Part shown: in pieces, positions 23,441-32,328 of the stretch
Layout: every line of letters starts with the position of its first letter
How positions within the stretch are numbered: the first letter of the stretch is position 1
Source of the DNA: Fodinicurvata fenggangensis DSM 21160
GTDB lineage: Bacteria > Pseudomonadota > Alphaproteobacteria > Kiloniellales > DSM-21159
Assembly: GCF_000686045.1 (NCBI RefSeq)
Contig: NZ_JMLV01000019.1
Coordinates: forward strand, 1 to 32,328
Direction: 5' to 3'
Length of the DNA stretch: 32,328 nucleotides
Made by a program: the position numbers and the translations under genes
The notes under the pieces: model-generated
Seen by the model: the letters and a program-made list of their open reading frames with translations, nothing else
What the model was told of the DNA's origin: nothing
Database searches by the model: none

Positions 23441-24328
23441 ATGTTTCGCAATCTTGTAAAGAGCCTGGCCCTGGCCGGGGCCGTCACCGCACTGCCCCTG
23501 ACTGCCCAGGCACAGGAGATCGTTGTCGGTGGTAAGAACTTCACCGAACAGCTCTTGATGGCCGAGATGACCACGCGGCTTCTGGAAGCCAATGACTATG
23601 AGGTGGACAAGCGCGATGGGCTGGGCAGCACAGCCCTGCGGTCAGCCCAGGAAAACGGCCAGATCGACCTTTACTGGGAGTACACCGGTACATCCCTGAT
23701 TACCTACAATGACGTCGAGGAACGCCTGGGCCCTGAGGAAACCTATGAGCGCGTCTCGGAGCTGGATGCCGAAAAGGGCCTGACCTGGCTGCAGCCTTCG
23801 AACGCCAACAACACCTATGCCCTGGCCATGCGCGAGGCCGATGCCGAGGAGCGGGGCATATCCTCCATCAGTGACCTGGCCGCAAAGATCAATGACGGCG
23901 AGGAACTGGACTTCGCCGTCAACGCAGAGTTTCCGCGTCGTCCGGATGGCCTGGTCGGGCTTCAGGAAGAATACGACTTCAACTATCCGCGCGGAAACCT
24001 GAAGACCATGGAATCCGGGCTGACCTATCAGGCGCTCAACGAGGAACAGGTCGAGGTTGGTCTGGTTTTCGCCACGGATGGACGCATTGCCGCCTTCAAC
24101 TTCGTGGTCCTGGAAGACGACAAGGACTTCTTCCCGGACTATGCCCTGACCCCGGTCATCCGTACGGAAACACTGGACGCCAATCCTGATCTGGAGGGCA
24201 TCCTGAACGAGCTTTCGGGCAAGCTGTCCGACGATGTCATGCAGAGCCTCAACGCACGCGTTGACGTGGAGCGTGAAACGATCGAGGACGTGGCCGAGAG
24301 CTACCTCAAGGAAGAAGGCCTGATCTGA
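23441..24328 (+). CDS. Osmolyte-binding periplasmic protein (OpuCC/YehZ type)
   Basis: 295 residues; ATG 23441 is preceded by GAGGAGAACAGAG. The signal peptide runs to AQA (about residue 24), giving a soluble mature protein starting QEIVVGGKNFTEQ, the typical opening of the OpuAC/YehZ family. Other family features are DGLGSTALRSAQENGQIDLY (about 60-79), YWEYTGTSL and the paired Tyr/Trp residues that usually form an aromatic cage for the quaternary ammonium group. No lipobox Cys is present, so it is free in the periplasm. The ligand could be betaine, choline, proline-betaine or the unknown substrate of the oxygenase/M24 pair. A strong terminator follows. Confidence 0.93.
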   Translation: MFRNLVKSLALAGAVTALPLTAQAQEIVVGGKNFTEQLLMAEMTTRLLEANDYEVDKRDGLGSTALRSAQENGQIDLYWEYTGTSLITYNDVEERLGPEETYERVSELDAEKGLTWLQPSNANNTYALAMREADAEERGISSISDLAAKINDGEELDFAVNAEFPRRPDGLVGLQEEYDFNYPRGNLKTMESGLTYQALNEEQVEVGLVFATDGRIAAFNFVVLEDDKDFFPDYALTPVIRTETLDANPDLEGILNELSGKLSDDVMQSLNARVDVERETIEDVAESYLKEEGLI

Positions 24329-24347
24329 GTCGGGCCATCCGTCACTC

Positions 24348-24388
24348 ACGCCGGGCCCGGCTTTTGCCGGTGCCCGGCGTTTTTATTT
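24348..24388 (+). terminator. Intrinsic terminator of the osmolyte transporter operon
   Basis: ACGCCGGGC (24348-24356) pairs with GCCCGGCGT (24372-24380), enclosing CCGGC/GCCGG with loop TTTT (one unpaired T at 24371), followed by TTTTATTT. It is one of the strongest terminators in the window. Confidence 0.95.
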
Positions 24389-24420
24389 CACCCTCCAAGC
24401 CGGCACAGGAGATAGGTGCC

Positions 24421-25299
24421 ATGACCCTGAAAGTGGCTGCCGCCCAGACAGAAAGCATTCCCGGCGACCCCTCTGTCAATCTGGACAAGCACCTGGACTA
24501 CATTCACAAGGCGCGAGAAGCGGGAATCGATGTCCTGCTTTTCCCGGAAATGTCCCTGACAGGGCACTCGGCCGGGACAGAGACCCTGGATGTATCCCGC
24601 CACCGCGAAGACGGGATCGTCCAGCAACTGGCCGATGCCAGTGGCGAGATGTGCACGGTGTTCGGCCTGATCGAGGAAGGTCCGGCGGCCCAGTTCTACA
24701 ATTCCTCCATAGCAGTGCGTCAGGGAAAGCGGCTGTTCCTCCACCGCAAGGTCAACCTGGCCACCTACGGTAATCTGGAGGACGGCAAGCATTTTGCGCC
24801 GGGACGCTACGTGGACACCTTCCCGGCCCATCCGTCCGATGCGAAATGGCGCGGCTCGATCCTGATCTGCGCCGACCTCTGGAACCCGCCCCTGGTCCAC
24901 CTGGCCGCCCTGCATGGGGCGACGGTGATGTTTGCCCCCATTTCCTCGGCCGTCGAGGCCGTCGGCGGCGACTTCGACAATCCGGCCGGCTGGGATATTG
25001 CCGCCCGTTTCTATGGCATGACCTATGGCATGCCGCTGGTCATGACCAATCGTGTGGGCCGGGAAGGCAAGCTCAGCTTCTGGGGCGGGTCACGCATCAT
25101 CGACCCTTTCGGGCGGATCCTCGCCCAGGCCGGCAACAGCGAGGAACTGATCACCGCCGAACTGGATTATGACCGCATCCGCAAGGCGCGTTACCTGCTG
25201 CCCACGGTGCGTGATTCCAACCTGTCCCTGCTGTTGCGCGAAGGTCACCGCCTGGCCGATCTGGTGGGGGTGCCCGAAAGCCTCAATCGGCATCCCTGA
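24421..25299 (+). CDS. Nitrilase-superfamily carbon-nitrogen hydrolase
   Basis: 292 residues from ATG 24421, with CAGGAG about 9 bases upstream. The catalytic triad is clear: E43 (LLFPEMSLTGH), K110 (LHRKVNLATYG) and C150 (LICADLWNPPL), with another conserved acidic residue in NLEDGKHFAPG (E120). These enzymes hydrolyse amides or nitriles, or transfer acyl groups; this one lacks a membrane or fused synthetase domain, so it is a free cytoplasmic amidase. It starts 32 bases after the transporter terminator, so it is partly insulated, but read-through could link it to the operon. A role in opening an amide of an imported compound is possible but inferred from position only. Confidence 0.9.
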   Translation: MTLKVAAAQTESIPGDPSVNLDKHLDYIHKAREAGIDVLLFPEMSLTGHSAGTETLDVSRHREDGIVQQLADASGEMCTVFGLIEEGPAAQFYNSSIAVRQGKRLFLHRKVNLATYGNLEDGKHFAPGRYVDTFPAHPSDAKWRGSILICADLWNPPLVHLAALHGATVMFAPISSAVEAVGGDFDNPAGWDIAARFYGMTYGMPLVMTNRVGREGKLSFWGGSRIIDPFGRILAQAGNSEELITAELDYDRIRKARYLLPTVRDSNLSLLLREGHRLADLVGVPESLNRHP

Positions 25300-25319
25300 G
25301 ACTGTTCCGGGCAAGAGCG

Positions 25320-25925
25320 CTACAGGGCTTTCATCCACACGCTCATGGGCTTCAGGCTCTCGTGGGCTTCATCCGCGTCCTGCCAGGACAGGTTGACGGT
25401 CAACTCCCCGACCTTTCGGTAACCTCGATTGGTCCAGAAGCCGTCCAGCGGCTGATAGTCCGCTGGGCGGCGTGGATCTTCCGCAGGTCGCTCGACAGCG
25501 CAGAAACAGCAGTATGTGAAGCGGTTCAGTGAACGGGCATAGGCTTCACGCTCGTGAAAGAAGCGCACGCCGATACCCCGGCCCCGATAGCTGTCCTGAA
25601 GGACGGATTCCCCGAAATAGAAGAACTGCTCCGGATCCAACCCCCTTGCCCTGAACGGCTCGGTCATGGTCGGCGGTTCCGCTGAAAGCGGCAGGCCGGT
25701 GGCCGCACCGACCAACCGCGTGCCATCGAAAGCGCCGATGATCACGCTTTCCTCGGCCTCCTGATAGGCGCGCAGATAGCGAGCCTCGTAATCCATCGAA
25801 CCGATATAGAGATAGGGGTATTCGCGGAAAACCTCGATCCGCAACTGGGCCAGCTCGCTTAGATGCTTTTCGAGATCCGCCCCCGTCAACACGTCCAGCC
25901 TGATCCCCTCCTGCGGGTTATTCAT
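25320..25925 (-). CDS. GNAT-family N-acetyltransferase
   Basis: 201 residues from ATG 25925, with AAGGGG 9 bases upstream; a TTG at 25952 would add nine residues but has a poorer site. The acetyl-CoA motif is QDSYRGRGIGVRFFHERE (about residues 109-126), the GNAT R/Q-x-x-G-x-G/A pattern, preceded by the strand EQFFYFGESVL. FTNRGYR-like end (GFWTNRGYRKVGEL) also fits. The N-terminal part (LRIEVFREYPYLY) is found in a subgroup of bacterial GNATs of unknown substrate. It is convergent with the nitrilase gene (20 bases between) and divergent from the AsmA-family gene. Confidence 0.87.
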   Translation of the reverse strand: MNNPQEGIRLDVLTGADLEKHLSELAQLRIEVFREYPYLYIGSMDYEARYLRAYQEAEESVIIGAFDGTRLVGAATGLPLSAEPPTMTEPFRARGLDPEQFFYFGESVLQDSYRGRGIGVRFFHEREAYARSLNRFTYCCFCAVERPAEDPRRPADYQPLDGFWTNRGYRKVGELTVNLSWQDADEAHESLKPMSVWMKAL

Positions 25926-26096
25926 CCCGAGTTCCCCTTCCAGTAAATTCAAAGCAATTTCTTAAGCAAAAGCTGCCAGACTGAAAAGTGCAGGCTTCAC
26001 GCATGCTTGCGTTTGCCTCGTACAGGGGGAAACACTACCCTGTGCGGCATTGGGGGCCCAGTGAACAGGGCTGAGGGGGATTACGGGAATAGGATA

Positions 26097-29000
26097 TTGA
26101 AGACTGTCTTGTGGTGTCTTGCGGTCATCGGCGGCCTTGTGCTGGCGGGCGCCGTGGCGGCACCTTTCGTGATTGATGAAGAGGCGCGCAAGAACGCCAT
26201 AGCAGCAGAGCTGGAAGAACACCTGAACGCAGGTGTCACCATTGCCGGGGACGTTTCCTTCTCGCTCTTGCCACAGCCTAGCCTGGAACTGGCTGATGTG
26301 CGAATCGACCCGACCCGAGGTGGGCCGGAACGTCACCCAAGCATGAACATTCCCCGGGCCAGGCTGGACCTCTCGCTGACAGCCCTGATTTCCGGAGAAC
26401 CCGGCCTGGAACGGGCTTCCCTCAACCAGCCACGACTCGTCCTGGTCGCGCCCGAACCCGGGAAAGTCGGGCAGGACCTGGCCGACACCGATATCTGGTT
26501 GAAAAGACTCGAAGGACTGGCACCGCTCCAGCTTGAGATAGCGAATGGTCAGATCCTGCTGGCCGAATCCGAGGGCGAAGCACGCATCCTTGCCGACCAG
26601 CTCGACATGACGACACGTGTGCCGGAAGGCGGCACACCCTTGCGCTTCGTGGGGGAAGGCCGGTGGCGGGACCACAGCCATCGGATATCCCTGGCGGTCG
26701 GGGCAGCCAGCACGGGACAGCAACGTGCCTTTGACCTCACCTGGTCCAGTGCCGGCCTTGGGGAAGCCGAGGGACGCCTTCGCGGCGATGTCACCTTTAC
26801 CGATAACGAGACTCACCTATCTGCGCAAATGGCGCTGCAGGGCGAAAATCTGGAGGCCATTCTCGGAGACAGGACCCAGGACGGCCGTCCCCCCTTGCCG
26901 TTCAACCTGGAAAGCAGGGTCGAAAGCGATTTTGGTGAATTGGCCCTGAGCGAAGCAAGCTTGCGCCTGGTCGGCGTGGACGCCACGGGCCAGGCCAAGA
27001 TCCGCTTTTCCAGAATACCTGCCCTGGACCTGCAGCTGGACGTCCAGCACATCGAGTTCCCGACCTGGCAGGAAAGATTACAGGGGCATGGACGGAAGCT
27101 GCTGGCCGGCATCCTGGAAGGGAACATTGACGGGCGGGTGCGCATCAAGCTGGACAGTCTTCGCATGATGGATGATCTGGTCCAGGACCTGCGTCTGGAT
27201 GCAACGCTGGCACCGGGCTCCGCCCTTGTCGAACGCCTGCAGGCCACGGCCCCGGGAGGGACCCGCCTTCAACTGAGCGGCACACTGTCCCCCGCACAAC
27301 AGGGGCTGGGTTTCGATGGCAACGTTCAAGGGGAAACCGGCAACCTGCGCAGGTTCCTGACCTGGCTGAATCTGGAAACCGACTCCGTGCCGGGAGAACG
27401 TTTGCGACATGCCGATCTGACCTCTGGCTTCCAGTACAGCAACGACCTGCTGCAATTGACCGGACTGGAACTTGACCTGGACGTCAGCAGCTTCACGGGC
27501 GGTGTCGCCGTTGCCTTGCGGGACCGCCTCGGTCTCGGGCTGGGCCTGGAGGTCGACCGCCTGGACCTTGATGGCTACCTGTCCCGCAATGACACAGACG
27601 ATCGCAAAGGCAGCGATTCCGGTAGCACGCTGGAGGAGCTTTCCGCGTTCGGCAAACTGCTCACGCGTTTCGACGCCAACCTGGACCTGAAGGCACAGCG
27701 CCTGACCTATCTGGGGCAACGTGTGTCCGACCTGCAACTCACTGGCCGCCTTCAAGGCGGCGAGTTGGCCTTCGACAGGCTGGAGATCGGCAACCTGGAC
27801 AGCCTGGAGACCACGCTGTCGGGCCGCATCGACAACCTGGACTCCACGCCGCAGATAACCGGCACGCAGTTTGATCTGAGCCTGCAGGATCCCGGACGTC
27901 TGGCCGACAGGATGGATCTGCCCTTCACCTCCTACTTCCAAAGGCTGGGTCCGGTCCGTGCCAGCGGAATACTGGACGGCCCGCTAAACGCACTTACCGT
28001 CAACAGCGATATGGACCTGGCGCGTGCGTCCCTGTTCCTGGCCGGCCTGGTCACGAAGGACGAAACCGGCATGGCGGTATCCAACGGCAAGCTGGACCTG
28101 GAGGGCCTGTCGGGATCGCAGCTTGGCGACTGGCTGGACCTCGCTGAGGATAACGCCCTGCGCCGTCTGCCTGAACTGCATGCCACCAGTGACTTTTCCC
28201 TCAACCAGGGAACCTGGAACTATGAGACACGACTGGAAAGTGCCGAAGCGCAACTGGACCTGAAAGGCACGACCAGGGATCTTGATATCGGTTATCCGGT
28301 CACCGATTTTCGTTTCGACTTCCGACATCCCCAGGAGGCCGGCGTTCTGCCAAGCCTTCTGGATCAGCCGAACAGGAACGTGCCGGCGCTTCTGGCAAGT
28401 GGTCAGGCCAAGGCCTCGCCGCGTGCCGTTGAACTGCCGGAAAGCCAAGTGACCCTGGCTGAAGATTCACTGGACTTGGCGGGAGAATGGGTCTTCTCTG
28501 GCCGGCGCCCCGAAATGAACCTTGAGGTGCAGGGTTCCAGGCTTTCTCTGGACAACCTGGGCGCCTTCCTTCCCGTCAGGAACGGTGACGCCTCTGCATA
28601 TGACAGCCCCCTCCCCCTGTCCTTCCTGAGGGCTCTTCAGGGGCGCCTGGATCTGTCCCTGGACCAGCTGGACACTGCCTGGAAGCCCCTGGAAGACTTG
28701 GACGCCTCCATGGCACTGGAGAACAATCAGTTGCAGGTCGAAACACTGGAAGGCCGCGTACTGGGCGGGACCTTCTCGGCAAATGGCAGCCTCACAGCCG
28801 ACGCCATCGGCAGCTATCAGGCCAGTCTGGATGGCTCACTCAACGACATGCCGATGGGCTATTTTGCCAGATCCCTGCTTGGCAGCTTCCCGGCCAGGGG
28901 CTCGTTCGACCTGCCGCTCTCCCTCTCAACGGAAGGAGAGTCCCTCTCCCGCATGATGCGCAATCTCTCGGGCGAAATGAGCCTGTCCGGCCGCCTGCCT

Positions 29001-29375
29001 CAGGATATGCGTTCGTACGATGAACCTGAATCAGAGACCGATGCGCAGGCGAGTGAGTTGGAACGTCTCTTCAACCTACTGGAATTGCCGGCATCAGTGG
29101 ACGGTCGGATCCAGATCGGATCGGGTCGCTTGACCAGCGACAATCTGGAATTCCGGGGACCAGCGCGGCGCCTCGAATTGAAGGGCATGCTGGCTGATCT
29201 TCCACGCCACCGCATTCAGGCCCTTGCCGAACTCTACGAGGAAGCTGAGGAGACACCAGCCTCGGTTCTGGAGATCACCGGGCCTCTCGGCGCCCCTGAG
29301 CAGAACTGGGAGAGGTTTGGACAAAACCTCAGTGGCAACACGACTCAAGGCGAAGCGACACCTGCAGCACAGTAA
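26097..29375 (+). CDS. AsmA-family envelope protein
   Basis: 1092 residues from a TTG at 26097. The frame opens further upstream (GTG 26061, TTG 26007), but the family starts right before its single membrane helix, here LKTVLWCLAVIGGLVLAGAV, and AGGA lies just ahead. The helix anchors it in the inner membrane with the rest in the periplasm. The next part (EELEEHLNAGVTIAGDVSFS in essence, then LLPQPSLELADVRID) is the AsmA N-terminal domain. Long stretches of beta-strand repeats follow, then the C-terminal AsmA domain (MMRNLSGEMSLSG, about residue 970). AsmA-like proteins are long periplasmic beta-groove proteins tied to lipid transport to the outer membrane. It is convergent with the RHH gene (7 bases apart). 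Confidence 0.88.
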   Translation: MKTVLWCLAVIGGLVLAGAVAAPFVIDEEARKNAIAAELEEHLNAGVTIAGDVSFSLLPQPSLELADVRIDPTRGGPERHPSMNIPRARLDLSLTALISGEPGLERASLNQPRLVLVAPEPGKVGQDLADTDIWLKRLEGLAPLQLEIANGQILLAESEGEARILADQLDMTTRVPEGGTPLRFVGEGRWRDHSHRISLAVGAASTGQQRAFDLTWSSAGLGEAEGRLRGDVTFTDNETHLSAQMALQGENLEAILGDRTQDGRPPLPFNLESRVESDFGELALSEASLRLVGVDATGQAKIRFSRIPALDLQLDVQHIEFPTWQERLQGHGRKLLAGILEGNIDGRVRIKLDSLRMMDDLVQDLRLDATLAPGSALVERLQATAPGGTRLQLSGTLSPAQQGLGFDGNVQGETGNLRRFLTWLNLETDSVPGERLRHADLTSGFQYSNDLLQLTGLELDLDVSSFTGGVAVALRDRLGLGLGLEVDRLDLDGYLSRNDTDDRKGSDSGSTLEELSAFGKLLTRFDANLDLKAQRLTYLGQRVSDLQLTGRLQGGELAFDRLEIGNLDSLETTLSGRIDNLDSTPQITGTQFDLSLQDPGRLADRMDLPFTSYFQRLGPVRASGILDGPLNALTVNSDMDLARASLFLAGLVTKDETGMAVSNGKLDLEGLSGSQLGDWLDLAEDNALRRLPELHATSDFSLNQGTWNYETRLESAEAQLDLKGTTRDLDIGYPVTDFRFDFRHPQEAGVLPSLLDQPNRNVPALLASGQAKASPRAVELPESQVTLAEDSLDLAGEWVFSGRRPEMNLEVQGSRLSLDNLGAFLPVRNGDASAYDSPLPLSFLRALQGRLDLSLDQLDTAWKPLEDLDASMALENNQLQVETLEGRVLGGTFSANGSLTADAIGSYQASLDGSLNDMPMGYFARSLLGSFPARGSFDLPLSLSTEGESLSRMMRNLSGEMSLSGRLPQDMRSYDEPESETDAQASELERLFNLLELPASVDGRIQIGSGRLTSDNLEFRGPARRLELKGMLADLPRHRIQALAELYEEAEETPASVLEITGPLGAPEQNWERFGQNLSGNTTQGEATPAAQ

Positions 29376-29382
29376 TACCCCT

Positions 29383-29673
29383 TCACGCCTCCTCGTTACC
29401 CTGGTCCTCTAGCTGACGGCAGAGCCGCTGCACCACGTAAACCCGCAAGGCGGACGAGAGCCCCACCGCCGGACGGTGGGACGCATCGGCACTGGCGTCG
29501 GGCGCCGCCTCCAGGCGCTGAAGGTCTATGCGCCCCACCAGCGCGGCCAGGGAGAGCCCCTCCTCGACTGCCGCCTGCTTGAGCTGGCGCCAGAAGATTC
29601 CCTCAAGCGAAATGGAGGTCCGGTGACCCGCCAGGGTCACCGAGCGCTTTCGGATGCTACCGTCCTTATCCAT
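29383..29673 (-). CDS. Ribbon-helix-helix protein (RHH_4 type)
   Basis: 96 residues; ATG 29673 is preceded by GAGG. The segment RKRSVTLAGHRTSISLEGIF (8-27) gives the ribbon strand and first helix, and WRQLKQAAVEEGLSLAALVG (28-47) continues the helices, in the pattern of the RHH_4 family common in alphaproteobacteria. The C-terminal part (LSSALRVYVVQRLCRQLEDQ) is helical. RHH proteins usually bind DNA as dimers; the target is unknown. It starts 24 bases after the fumC stop and probably shares its transcript. Confidence 0.85.
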   Translation of the reverse strand: MDKDGSIRKRSVTLAGHRTSISLEGIFWRQLKQAAVEEGLSLAALVGRIDLQRLEAAPDASADASHRPAVGLSSALRVYVVQRLCRQLEDQGNEEA

Positions 29674-29697
29674 CGCTGCGCCTCGTGGGCATCAGGA

Positions 29698-31104
29698 TCA
29701 GGCTTTGCGCGGTCCGATCATGTTCTCGGGCCGCACCCATTCGTCGAACTGTTCGGCTGTCATCATGTCGAGTTCGACCGCGGCTTCCTTCAAGGTCTTG
29801 TTCTCGGCGTAGGCCTTCTTGGCCACCTTGGCCGCGTTGTCGTAACCGATGTGCGGATTGAGGGCAGTGACCAGCATCAGGGACTGGTACATCAGGTCCT
29901 CGATACGCTTCTCGTCCGCCTCGACGCCGGCAATGCAGTTGTCCAGGAAGGATTCGGCACCGTCTCCAATCAACTGCGCGGACTGCAGCAGACTGTAGAT
30001 CAGCACAGGCTTGAAGACATTCAATTCGAAGTGGCCATTGGAGCCGGCCACGCTGGCCGTGGTGTGGTTGCCCATCACCTGGGCGCAGACCATGGTCAGG
30101 GCCTCGGCCTGGGTCGGGTTCACCTTGCCCGGCATGATGGAGGAGCCGGGCTCGTTGGCCGGCAACAACAGTTCCGCAAAGCCGCAGCGCGGCCCGGAGC
30201 CCAGCATGCGGGTGTCGTTGGCGATCTTCATCAGCGAGACCGCGGCCGAGTTGAGCGCGCCCGAGGCTTCGACCACCGCGTCATGGGCCGCCAGGGCCTC
30301 GAACTTGTTCGCAGCCGTGACGAAGGGCTGGCCGGTAATGGACGCCACCTCGGCAGCGAAAGCCTCGGCAAAGCCCTCGAGGGAATTGAGACCGGTCCCC
30401 ACGGCCGTGCCGCCCTGTGCCAACTCCAGCATGCGCCCCAGCGTGCTCTCGATACGCGCGATGGTGTACTTCACCTGCTGCGCATAGCCGGAGAACTCCT
30501 GACCCAGCGTCAACGGCGTGGCATCCATCAGGTGCGTACGTCCGATCTTGATGATCTTGTCGAATGCCTTCGACTTGGCTTCCAGGCCCTCCTGCAGGCG
30601 GCGAAGCTTAGGCAGGGTCGTCTCGACCAATGCCATGACGCCGGCAATGTGCATGACTGTCGGGAAGGAGTCGTTGGAGGACTGCCCCATGTTCACATGG
30701 TCGTTGGGGTGCACAGGCTCCTTGCCGCCGCGCTTGCCGGTCAGGATCTCGTTGGCGCGCCCGGCGATGACCTCGTTGCTGTTCATGTTGGTCTGGGTGC
30801 CCGATCCGGTCTGCCAGACCACCAGCGGGAAGTGATCCATCAGCTTGCCGGCGGCGACCTCTTCGGCGGCCTGGCAGAGCGCCTCGCCGACCTTCGCGTC
30901 CAGCACACCCAGTTTCATGTTGGTGCGTGCGGCGGCCAGCTTCTGGATACCGAAGGCGCGCACCACCCCTTCCGGCATCGTCTCGCCCCCGATCCGGAAG
31001 TTCTGCAGCGAGCGCTGGGTCTGCGCTCCCCAGTAGCGGTCGGCCGGAACGGCCAGTTCGCCCATGGAATCGGTTTCGATACGCGTTTCTTCGCCAGCGG
31101 ACAT
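29698..31104 (-). CDS. fumC: Class II fumarate hydratase
   Basis: 468 residues; ATG 31104 has GGAG about 8 bases upstream. Catalyses the reversible hydration of fumarate to L-malate in the TCA cycle; the class II enzyme is an iron-free tetramer and thus oxygen-stable. Signatures seen are [20 protein letters not shown] (about 9-28), [12 protein letters not shown] (about 104-115), [20 protein letters not shown] (about 193-212) and [17 protein letters not shown] (about 323-339), the fumarase/aspartase active-site loop. It lies downstream of glmS on the same strand (88-base gap) and ahead of the RHH gene. Confidence 0.97.
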   Translation of the reverse strand: MSAGEETRIETDSMGELAVPADRYWGAQTQRSLQNFRIGGETMPEGVVRAFGIQKLAAARTNMKLGVLDAKVGEALCQAAEEVAAGKLMDHFPLVVWQTGSGTQTNMNSNEVIAGRANEILTGKRGGKEPVHPNDHVNMGQSSNDSFPTVMHIAGVMALVETTLPKLRRLQEGLEAKSKAFDKIIKIGRTHLMDATPLTLGQEFSGYAQQVKYTIARIESTLGRMLELAQGGTAVGTGLNSLEGFAEAFAAEVASITGQPFVTAANKFEALAAHDAVVEASGALNSAAVSLMKIANDTRMLGSGPRCGFAELLLPANEPGSSIMPGKVNPTQAEALTMVCAQVMGNHTTASVAGSNGHFELNVFKPVLIYSLLQSAQLIGDGAESFLDNCIAGVEADEKRIEDLMYQSLMLVTALNPHIGYDNAAKVAKKAYAENKTLKEAAVELDMMTAEQFDEWVRPENMIGPRKA

Positions 31105-31153
31105 TTTATTTCTCCGGATTGTCGGCAGTCAGGTTTCGCGCCGTTTTACCACG

Positions 31154-31170
31154 TTGCTGCCGTGCAGCAA
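31154..31170 (-). other. Small hairpin between glmS and fumC
   Basis: TTGCTGC (31154-31160) and GCAGCAA (31164-31170) form a perfect 7-base stem with a 3-base loop. It is in the 88 bases between glmS and fumC. Read leftward, the direction of these genes, no T-run follows, so it may be a transcript-stability or processing element rather than a full terminator. Confidence 0.4.
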
Positions 31171-31192
31171 TGCCCGCTACCGGGAAAGTGCC

Positions 31193-32328
31193 TCACTCCA
31201 CCGTCACGCTCTTGGCCAGGTTGCGCGGCTGGTCCACATCCGTGCCCTTGATGACGGCCGTGTGATAGGCCAGCAGCTGCAGTGGCAGGGCATAGAGGAT
31301 CGGGGCCACAAAGGGCGACACCTCCGGGACCTGGACGGCATGGGTCACGTTATCGCCGATCGCCTCGATGCCCTGCGCGTCGGAGATCAGGACCACGCGT
31401 CCACCGCGCGCAATCACCTCCTGGATGTTGCCGGCCGTCTTGTCGAACAGCGGTCCACTCGGCGCACAAACGACAATGGGAACATGCTCGTCGATCAGTG
31501 CCATGGCCCCGTGTTTCAGCTCGCCGGCAGCATAGCCCTCTGCATGCAGGTAACTGATCTCCTTGAACTTCAGCGCACCTTCCAGGGCCAGGGGATACAT
31601 GCTGCCACGGCCCATGTAGAGAATGTCGCTGGCCTCGGCCATCTCGTGCGCGATCTCGATCAACTGCGCTTCACGTTCCAGGAAATAGGAGGCCTGGGCC
31701 GGCACCTCGATGAGCGCCGAGGTCAACTCGGCCTCCGCCTCGGCCGACAGGCTGCCGCGTGCCCGGCCGGCGGCCAGGGCCAGACAGGCCAGAACCACAA
31801 GCTGCGTGGTGAAGGCCTTTGTGGAGGCAACCCCGATCTCGGGCCCCGCCAGGGTTTTCATCACCACGTCCGATTCCCGGGCAATCCCACTTTCCTGCTG
31901 GTTGACGATGGACAGGATGTGCTGCTTCTGCGCCCGGGTGTACCGCAGGGCCGAAAGGGTATCGATGGTCTCGCCGGACTGCGAAATGAACAGCGCGGCC
32001 CCGTTCTCGAGCAGGGGCGCTTCGCGATAGCGGAACTCGCTGGCGATGTCGATATCCACCGGCAGGCGCGCGACCTGTTCGAACCAGTACTTGCCGATCA
32101 TGCCGGCATAGAATGCGGTGCCGCAGGCACTGGCCGTCAGGCGCGGGATATCCGCGAAATCGAACGGCATATCCGGCAGGGTGACCCGGCGGCTCAAGGG
32201 GTCGACATAACTTTGCAGCGTGTCACCGATGACAACCGGCTGCTCGAAGATTTCCTTCTGCATGAAATGGCGATAGGAGCCCTTGCCGATCATGGCGCCG
32301 GACATGACGGTGCGCGTAACCGGGCGCT
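31193..32328 (-). CDS. glmS: Glucosamine-6-phosphate synthase, C-terminal part (runs off the window)
   Basis: 378 codons are visible to the window edge; the frame stays open through 32328, so the N-terminal glutaminase domain lies beyond it. GlmS makes glucosamine-6-phosphate from fructose-6-phosphate and glutamine, the first step to UDP-GlcNAc for peptidoglycan and lipopolysaccharide. The two SIS sugar-isomerase domains are present: the first with TASACGTAFYAGMIGKYWFE and FISQSGETIDTL, the second with ALEGALKFKEISYLHAEGYA, then AGELKHGAMALI carrying the ring-opening His. The end (PRNLAKSVTVE) is the classical GlmS C-terminus, with the Schiff-base Lys in LAKS. It is upstream of fumC on the same strand. 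Confidence 0.97.
   Translation of the reverse strand, partial: RPVTRTVMSGAMIGKGSYRHFMQKEIFEQPVVIGDTLQSYVDPLSRRVTLPDMPFDFADIPRLTASACGTAFYAGMIGKYWFEQVARLPVDIDIASEFRYREAPLLENGAALFISQSGETIDTLSALRYTRAQKQHILSIVNQQESGIARESDVVMKTLAGPEIGVASTKAFTTQLVVLACLALAAGRARGSLSAEAEAELTSALIEVPAQASYFLEREAQLIEIAHEMAEASDILYMGRGSMYPLALEGALKFKEISYLHAEGYAAGELKHGAMALIDEHVPIVVCAPSGPLFDKTAGNIQEVIARGGRVVLISDAQGIEAIGDNVTHAVQVPEVSPFVAPILYALPLQLLAYHTAVIKGTDVDQPRNLAKSVTVE

Noticed and set aside
29476-31251. 591-codon open frame on the plus strand
   Set aside because: Mirror frame of fumC and the RHH gene; rich in Gly, His and Arg without any fold pattern.
1-32328. CRISPR arrays, prophage or conjugative genes
   Set aside because: No regularly spaced repeats and no phage, integrase or transfer genes were seen; the only mobile signal is the IS630-like end.

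Overview
The window reads as chromosomal DNA of a GC-rich alphaproteobacterium, most likely a Rhodospirillales-type and marine or salt-exposed organism. The main evidence is a DUF1192 - quinone oxidoreductase - TrcR (DUF1013) block, a D-3-hydroxybutyrate dehydrogenase, an RHH_4-type ribbon-helix-helix gene beside fumC, and several genes for quaternary-amine or osmolyte metabolism. Nearly every gene has the same codon style. The exception is the extreme left end, where an IS630-type transposase runs off the window.

Layout. 1-1166: right end of an IS630-like element, a decayed rnk paralogue beside it, and an intact rnk. 1318-1488: a 56-residue Cys4 zinc-ribbon protein. 1547-2920 (-): a COG4091-type NAD-binding/SAF-domain dehydrogenase, divergent from a Dpp/Opp-type ABC transporter (binding protein plus two permeases, no ATPase gene) at 3173-6768. 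A large palindromic terminator follows, then a 300-base stretch without a convincing gene. 7187-12729: housekeeping genes (DUF429, bdhA, a small membrane protein, DUF1192, quinone oxidoreductase, the cell-cycle regulator trcR, an SDR, and a DUF2786-like protein). 13151-16073: a Tat-exported SMP-30-type lactonase with a hairpin-rich leader, convergent with a choline-dehydrogenase-like GMC flavoenzyme. 16488-16562: tRNA-Val(CAC), followed by a GFA-type zinc protein.

17309-25299 is the most interesting part. An M24-fold protein closely resembling the DMSP lyase DddP lies 7 bases downstream of an Fe(II)/2-oxoglutarate oxygenase of HalD/BesD type. A LysR regulator is transcribed divergently from this pair. 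Next come a complete OpuC/Yeh-type osmolyte ABC transporter (permease, ATPase with CBS-like tail, permease, binding protein) and a nitrilase-superfamily amidase. The M24 protein keeps all six metal ligands of DddP but has Gly where DddP has its catalytic Asp. Its substrate is therefore probably not DMSP, and the cluster may import and break down an undescribed osmolyte.

25320-32328: a GNAT acetyltransferase, a 1092-residue AsmA-family protein, and a leftward set glmS (partial) - fumC - RHH_4 gene.

Limits: gene families were assigned by reading the translations without database searches. Family residue numbers used for comparison are from memory. RNA structures were found by eye, without folding calculations.
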